This document shows, piece after piece, positions 5,176-6,266 of a DNA stretch of 6,266 nucleotides. Made by a program: the position numbers and the translations under genes. A model generated the notes under the pieces. It saw only the letters and a list, made by a program, of their open reading frames with translations. It was not told the origin of the DNA and ran no database searches. Each line of letters begins with the position of its first letter. The first letter of the stretch is position 1. Location of the stretch: contig CABSXY010000114.1 of the NCBI GenBank assembly GCA_902481695.1, positions 1 through 6,266 on the forward strand, read 5' to 3'. This DNA comes from an uncultured Haemophilus sp. (GTDB lineage: Bacteria > Pseudomonadota > Gammaproteobacteria > Enterobacterales > Pasteurellaceae).

Positions 5176-6266
5176 ATGGAAAAATTTCGTGTTTATGGCG
5201 GGCAATCTCGCTTAAGTGGTACTGTAACTATCTCAGGTGCAAAAAATGCTGCACTTCCTATTCTTTTTGCCGCAATTTTGGCAACTGAGCCGGTTAAATT
5301 AACAAACGTACCGGAACTCAAAGATATCGATACCACCTTAAAAATCTTACGCAAACTTGGCGTGGTGGCAGAGCGTGATGCTGAAGGTGCAGTATTATTA
5401 GATTGTTCTAAAATTGATCATTTCGTTGCGCCATATGAATTAGTAAAAACCATGCGTGCCTCTATTTGGGCATTAGCACCTTTGGTGGCTCGTTTTCATC
5501 AAGGTCAAGTTTCTTTACCAGGCGGTTGTTCTATCGGTGCACGTCCAGTCGATCTTCACATTAGCGGCTTAGAAAAACTCGGTGCGACCATTGAGCTTGA
5601 TGAAGGTTATGTAAAAGCAGTTGTTGCTGATCGTCTTGTAGGTACGCGTATTGTGATGGAAAAAGTGAGCGTTGGTGCGACTTTATCTATCATGATGGCG
5701 GCAACGCTTGCAAAAGGTACAACAATCATTGAAAACGCTGCTCGCGAGCCAGAGATCGTCGATACAGCAGATTTCCTCAATAAAATGGGCGCAAAAATTA
5801 CAGGTGCAGGTACTGATCACATTGTCGTTGAAGGTGTTGATCGCTTAACAGGCTGCGAGCACAGCATTGTGCCAGATCGTATTGAAACCGGTACATTCTT
5901 AATTGCGGGTGCCATTTCAGGTGGTCGCGTGGTATGTAAAAATACCAAAGCGGATACCATGGATGCCGTGATTGATAAACTTCGTGAAGCGGGTGCAGAA
6001 GTTGAAGTGACTGAAGATAGCATTACATTGGATATGCATGGCAATCGTCCAAAAGCTGTGAATATTCGTACGGCACCACACCCAGGTTTTCCAACCGATA
6101 TGCAAGCTCAGTTCACCTTGTTAAACATGGTGGCAGAAGGTACAAGTATCATCACTGAAACCATCTTTGAAAACCGCTTTATGCATATTCCAGAATTAAT
6201 TCGTATGGGTGGTAAAGCTGAAATTGAAGGCAATACTGCAGTGTGTCATGGTGTTGAGCATCTTTC
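5176..6266 (+). CDS. murA: UDP-N-acetylglucosamine 1-carboxyvinyltransferase MurA (partial, 3' end missing)
   Basis: MurA transfers enolpyruvate from phosphoenolpyruvate to UDP-GlcNAc, the first committed step of peptidoglycan synthesis in the cytoplasm. The window holds 363 complete codons plus two bases, out of about 420 in the family. Active-site elements are present: Lys23-Asn24 in TISGAKNAALP, Arg94 in KTMRASIWAL, catalytic Cys118 in LPGGCSIGARP with Arg123, and Asp308 in FPTDMQAQ. Cys118 is the residue alkylated by fosfomycin; naturally resistant MurA types have Asp there, so this site is of the sensitive kind. The C-terminal region with the conserved late arginine is beyond the window. 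The ATG at 5176 lies 8 bp after ibaG with AGGA (5166-5169) as ribosome site, overlapping the ibaG stop codon. This spacing points to cotranscription with mla-ibaG. Confidence 0.97.
   Translation, partial: MEKFRVYGGQSRLSGTVTISGAKNAALPILFAAILATEPVKLTNVPELKDIDTTLKILRKLGVVAERDAEGAVLLDCSKIDHFVAPYELVKTMRASIWALAPLVARFHQGQVSLPGGCSIGARPVDLHISGLEKLGATIELDEGYVKAVVADRLVGTRIVMEKVSVGATLSIMMAATLAKGTTIIENAAREPEIVDTADFLNKMGAKITGAGTDHIVVEGVDRLTGCEHSIVPDRIETGTFLIAGAISGGRVVCKNTKADTMDAVIDKLREAGAEVEVTEDSITLDMHGNRPKAVNIRTAPHPGFPTDMQAQFTLLNMVAEGTSIITETIFENRFMHIPELIRMGGKAEIEGNTAVCHGVEHL

Noticed and set aside
2476..5751. A shared 14-mer (CTGCTCGCGAGCCA) in mlaF (2476-2489) and murA (5738-5751), containing a 10-bp palindrome.
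   Set aside because: The two copies are read in different frames and encode unrelated peptides, with no flanking similarity; only two copies occur, so chance is the simplest explanation.
1..6266. A novel defence, mobile or biosynthetic system.
   Set aside because: Every substantial open frame on the + strand is accounted for by a conserved core gene, with no insertion sequence ends, integrase, repeat array or orphan gene.

Overview
The window is a low-GC gammaproteobacterial chromosome segment, almost certainly from the Pasteurellaceae and most likely a Haemophilus-type species. The strongest evidence is seven perfect copies of the Haemophilus DNA uptake signal core (AAGTGCGGT or its complement ACCGCACTT) in about 6.3 kb. 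No copy of the Actinobacillus-type variant (ACAAGCGGT) was seen. TTA-rich leucine usage and the protein sequences agree with this. All real genes lie on the + strand and the region is ordinary conserved core genome. I found no mobile element, CRISPR array, tRNA or rRNA gene.

Layout. Positions 1-113 are the last 36 codons of a CorC/HlyC-type transporter-associated protein, followed by a textbook intrinsic terminator (139-172). The apolipoprotein N-acyltransferase gene lnt (178 or 187 to 1719) starts only a few bases after the terminator T-tract. A 72-bp gap with one uptake signal separates lnt from a compact operon: mlaF, mlaE, mlaD, mlaC, mlaB (1792-4896), then the BolA-family gene ibaG (4910-5167), then murA (5176 to the window edge, 363 codons present). 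Gaps inside this operon run from a 4-bp overlap to 21 bp, and no intergenic terminator was seen.

How the genes work together. Everything from lnt onward serves the cell envelope. Lnt completes lipoprotein maturation in the inner membrane. MlaF (ATPase), MlaE (permease), MlaD (MCE lipid-binding ring) and MlaB (STAS subunit) form the inner-membrane MlaFEDB complex. MlaC is its periplasmic lipid shuttle, and the outer-membrane partner MlaA is not in this window. IbaG is a small BolA protein linked to iron-sulfur or acid-stress functions. MurA performs the first committed step of peptidoglycan synthesis. The order mlaFEDCB-ibaG-murA is the same as in E. coli.

The least expected feature is inside mlaB. 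Two strong hairpins lie back to back (4602-4631 and 4638-4666) and are followed at once by a T-rich run (4668-4676). This has the shape of an intragenic terminator or attenuator upstream of ibaG-murA. Other points worth a look are the terminator abutting the lnt start, three uptake signals within 370 bp of lnt, and uptake signals that encode parts of membrane segments and of a signal peptide.
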